Below the pieces are notes generated by a model. That model searched no databases. It saw only the letters and a list, made by a program, of their open reading frames with translations, and was not told the origin of the DNA. From Rugamonas apoptosis (GTDB lineage: Bacteria > Pseudomonadota > Gammaproteobacteria > Burkholderiales > Burkholderiaceae_D): 64,000 nt of DNA. The DNA lies in NCBI RefSeq assembly GCF_014042355.1, contig NZ_JACEZU010000012.1, positions 163,689 through 227,688 of the forward strand, in the 5' to 3' direction. Positions 63,279 to 64,000 of this stretch are shown here, in pieces. The number at the start of each line of letters is the position of its first letter. Position 1 is the stretch's first letter. The position numbers were made by a program, and so were the translations under genes.

Positions 63279-63330
63279 AATTATGGGGAATTATGGCCAT
63301 GTCCATAATTCCCCATAATTCTCCATAATT
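63279..63330. repeat. Five helically phased CCATAATT boxes (2 inverted + 3 direct)
   Basis: CCATAATT occurs at 63303, 63313 and 63323 in direct order with a 10-base period. Its complement AATTATGG occurs at 63279 and 63289, also 10 bases apart. The central part is a perfect 17-bp inverted repeat (63280-63296 / 63303-63319) around the 6-base spacer ccatgt. The regular phasing suggests cooperative binding on one face of the DNA. Confidence 0.9.
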
Positions 63331-63943
63331 GCATCTCGGCGAGACTTTTCTCATGTGCAGCACAGATGCAGTCGCATACAACCTTAACGGTTACTATCAA
63401 CGGTGGCCGGGGTTGGTGCCAAAAAACGGGATCATCCTATATGGGGGGGGCTGCATTGTCTGGTAGCGCTATTGCATCGCCTGGCCGTGTTGGATCGGGT
63501 TGAGATCGTTGTCGTGCAGTACTGGGGTAATTTGGCCACCATGTGGGTAGGCTTCAGCCTGGATGTTGTCGGGCCGGGTAGTCTTGATGCCGGCGCACTG
63601 GCCAGTACCGGGCGGGGCTGGAGTGGGGCGCGATAGTCGTGGTATCGAACCGGGCAATCAGACTTCCGACCAATAGCGGCGGCGCGTATTCGACACCAGG
63701 TGCGCCGGCAATGAAAAGAACGGCTTTCCTAAACGCAGCACTGAGCTTAGTCAGCGATCTATGATCTTGGTTCGGCGCTGGTTGTCTGCCTGTGTTTCAT
63801 ATCAATCAGCTTGTGTGACGAAATGCTAACATCCTTTTAGCGGCGGCAATTCGCACGTCGTGGGGGAGGGCATTGAAATAGCCCCCTGATTCACCGGACA
63901 CAGCCTATGCGCTATTCTTACGGATAGGAATAGGACTGTGCAT

Positions 63944-64000
63944 ATGACTAGGAACAAGCAAACAATCGAGGTTGTAACGATAAGCCAGGAGCGCCGCAGG
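63944..64000 (+). CDS. Start of a CDS cut by the window edge
   Basis: ATG 63944 opens a frame MTRNKQTIEVVTISQERRR that continues beyond the window. Too little is visible to assign a family. The sequence before it (cggataggaataggactg) contains an aatagga that may act as ribosome site. Confidence 0.45.
   Translation, partial: MTRNKQTIEVVTISQERRR

Larger units (their letters stand above)
62651..63943. other. Large non-coding region with transfer-origin features
   Basis: About 1.3 kb between the TraK-like gene and the last gene start. The first part (62.7-63.0 kb) is GC-rich, with many ttgcg-type short words; open frames there are Arg-rich and unconvincing. It contains the oriT-like repeat (63073-63118) and the CCATAATT array (63279-63330). 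Frames at 63403-63657 on both strands lack any recognisable domain. Confidence 0.55.

Noticed and set aside
63279..63330. CRISPR array
   Set aside because: The repeats are only 8 bases with 2-base spacers and include inverted copies, so this is a binding-site array, not CRISPR. No CRISPR array or cas gene is in the window.
63403..63657. ORFs on both strands to the right of the phased boxes
   Set aside because: No ribosome site or recognisable motif; kept as unexplained non-coding DNA.

Overview
The window looks like chromosome of a high-GC betaproteobacterium, most likely Oxalobacteraceae (Massilia/Duganella/Janthinobacterium lineage). The reasons are the pgk-pyk-fba-purC-purE-purK-sua5 gene order, the high GC and codon use of the first 52 kb, PA2778/PA2779-type genes, several multi-domain c-di-GMP sensors, and a perfect palindrome containing ggggtcaggtca after maeB. 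Family assignments come from reading motifs, not from searches.

Core part (1-52.4 kb). A histidine kinase, a small helical protein and a double-domain KaiC-like ATPase form an operon (0.2-3.3 kb). Then come moaC, a BepA-like M48 protease, a leftward hydrolase/SnoaL/zinc-finger cluster, and azlCD. A central-metabolism and purine block follows (pgk, pyk, fba, purC, purE, purK, sua5). Next are two tandem secreted alpha/beta hydrolases, a flavin reductase and msrA. An HD-GYP response regulator with a hybrid kinase follows, then cfa, a hemerythrin-PdxH fusion, tcdA, thpR, an FKBP isomerase and cysK. A metal-efflux pair (CDF transporter plus ArsR/SmtB repressor with a clear operator) lies next to an isolated pair resembling the IncP conjugation proteins TraL and TraM. 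After pncC comes a three-gene YfiR/CHASE8-kinase/GGDEF-EAL signalling operon, then thiL, maeB, a GDP-rhamnose synthesis and glycosyltransferase cluster (gmd, rmd, two GT4 enzymes), a PA2779/PA2778 pair and three Tad-type pilus genes.

Accessory part (about 52.45-64 kb, continuing past the right edge). The composition drops sharply. The left junction is marked by a tRNA-3'-end-like remnant followed by a strong leftward terminator, as expected for an element integrated at a tRNA gene. The cargo includes a secreted protein, an ATPase/HNH-nuclease pair organised like the Septu (PtuA/PtuB) anti-phage system, a small protein, a His/Asp-rich DUF6765-like putative metallohydrolase, a GNAT acetyltransferase, a short tyrosine recombinase, an H-NS-type silencer, small ORFs and a HEPN-motif protein. 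At the right are a TraK-like oriT-binding protein and about 1.3 kb of non-coding DNA. That DNA holds an oriT-like inverted repeat with a near-consensus IncP nic site, and a striking array of five helically phased CCATAATT boxes. Together these suggest a mobilisable genomic island with defence cargo.

Most promising leads: the Septu-like pair with its neighbours, the TraK/oriT/phased-box region, the chromosomal TraL-TraM pair, the hemerythrin-PdxH fusion, and the YfiR system rewired to a hybrid kinase.
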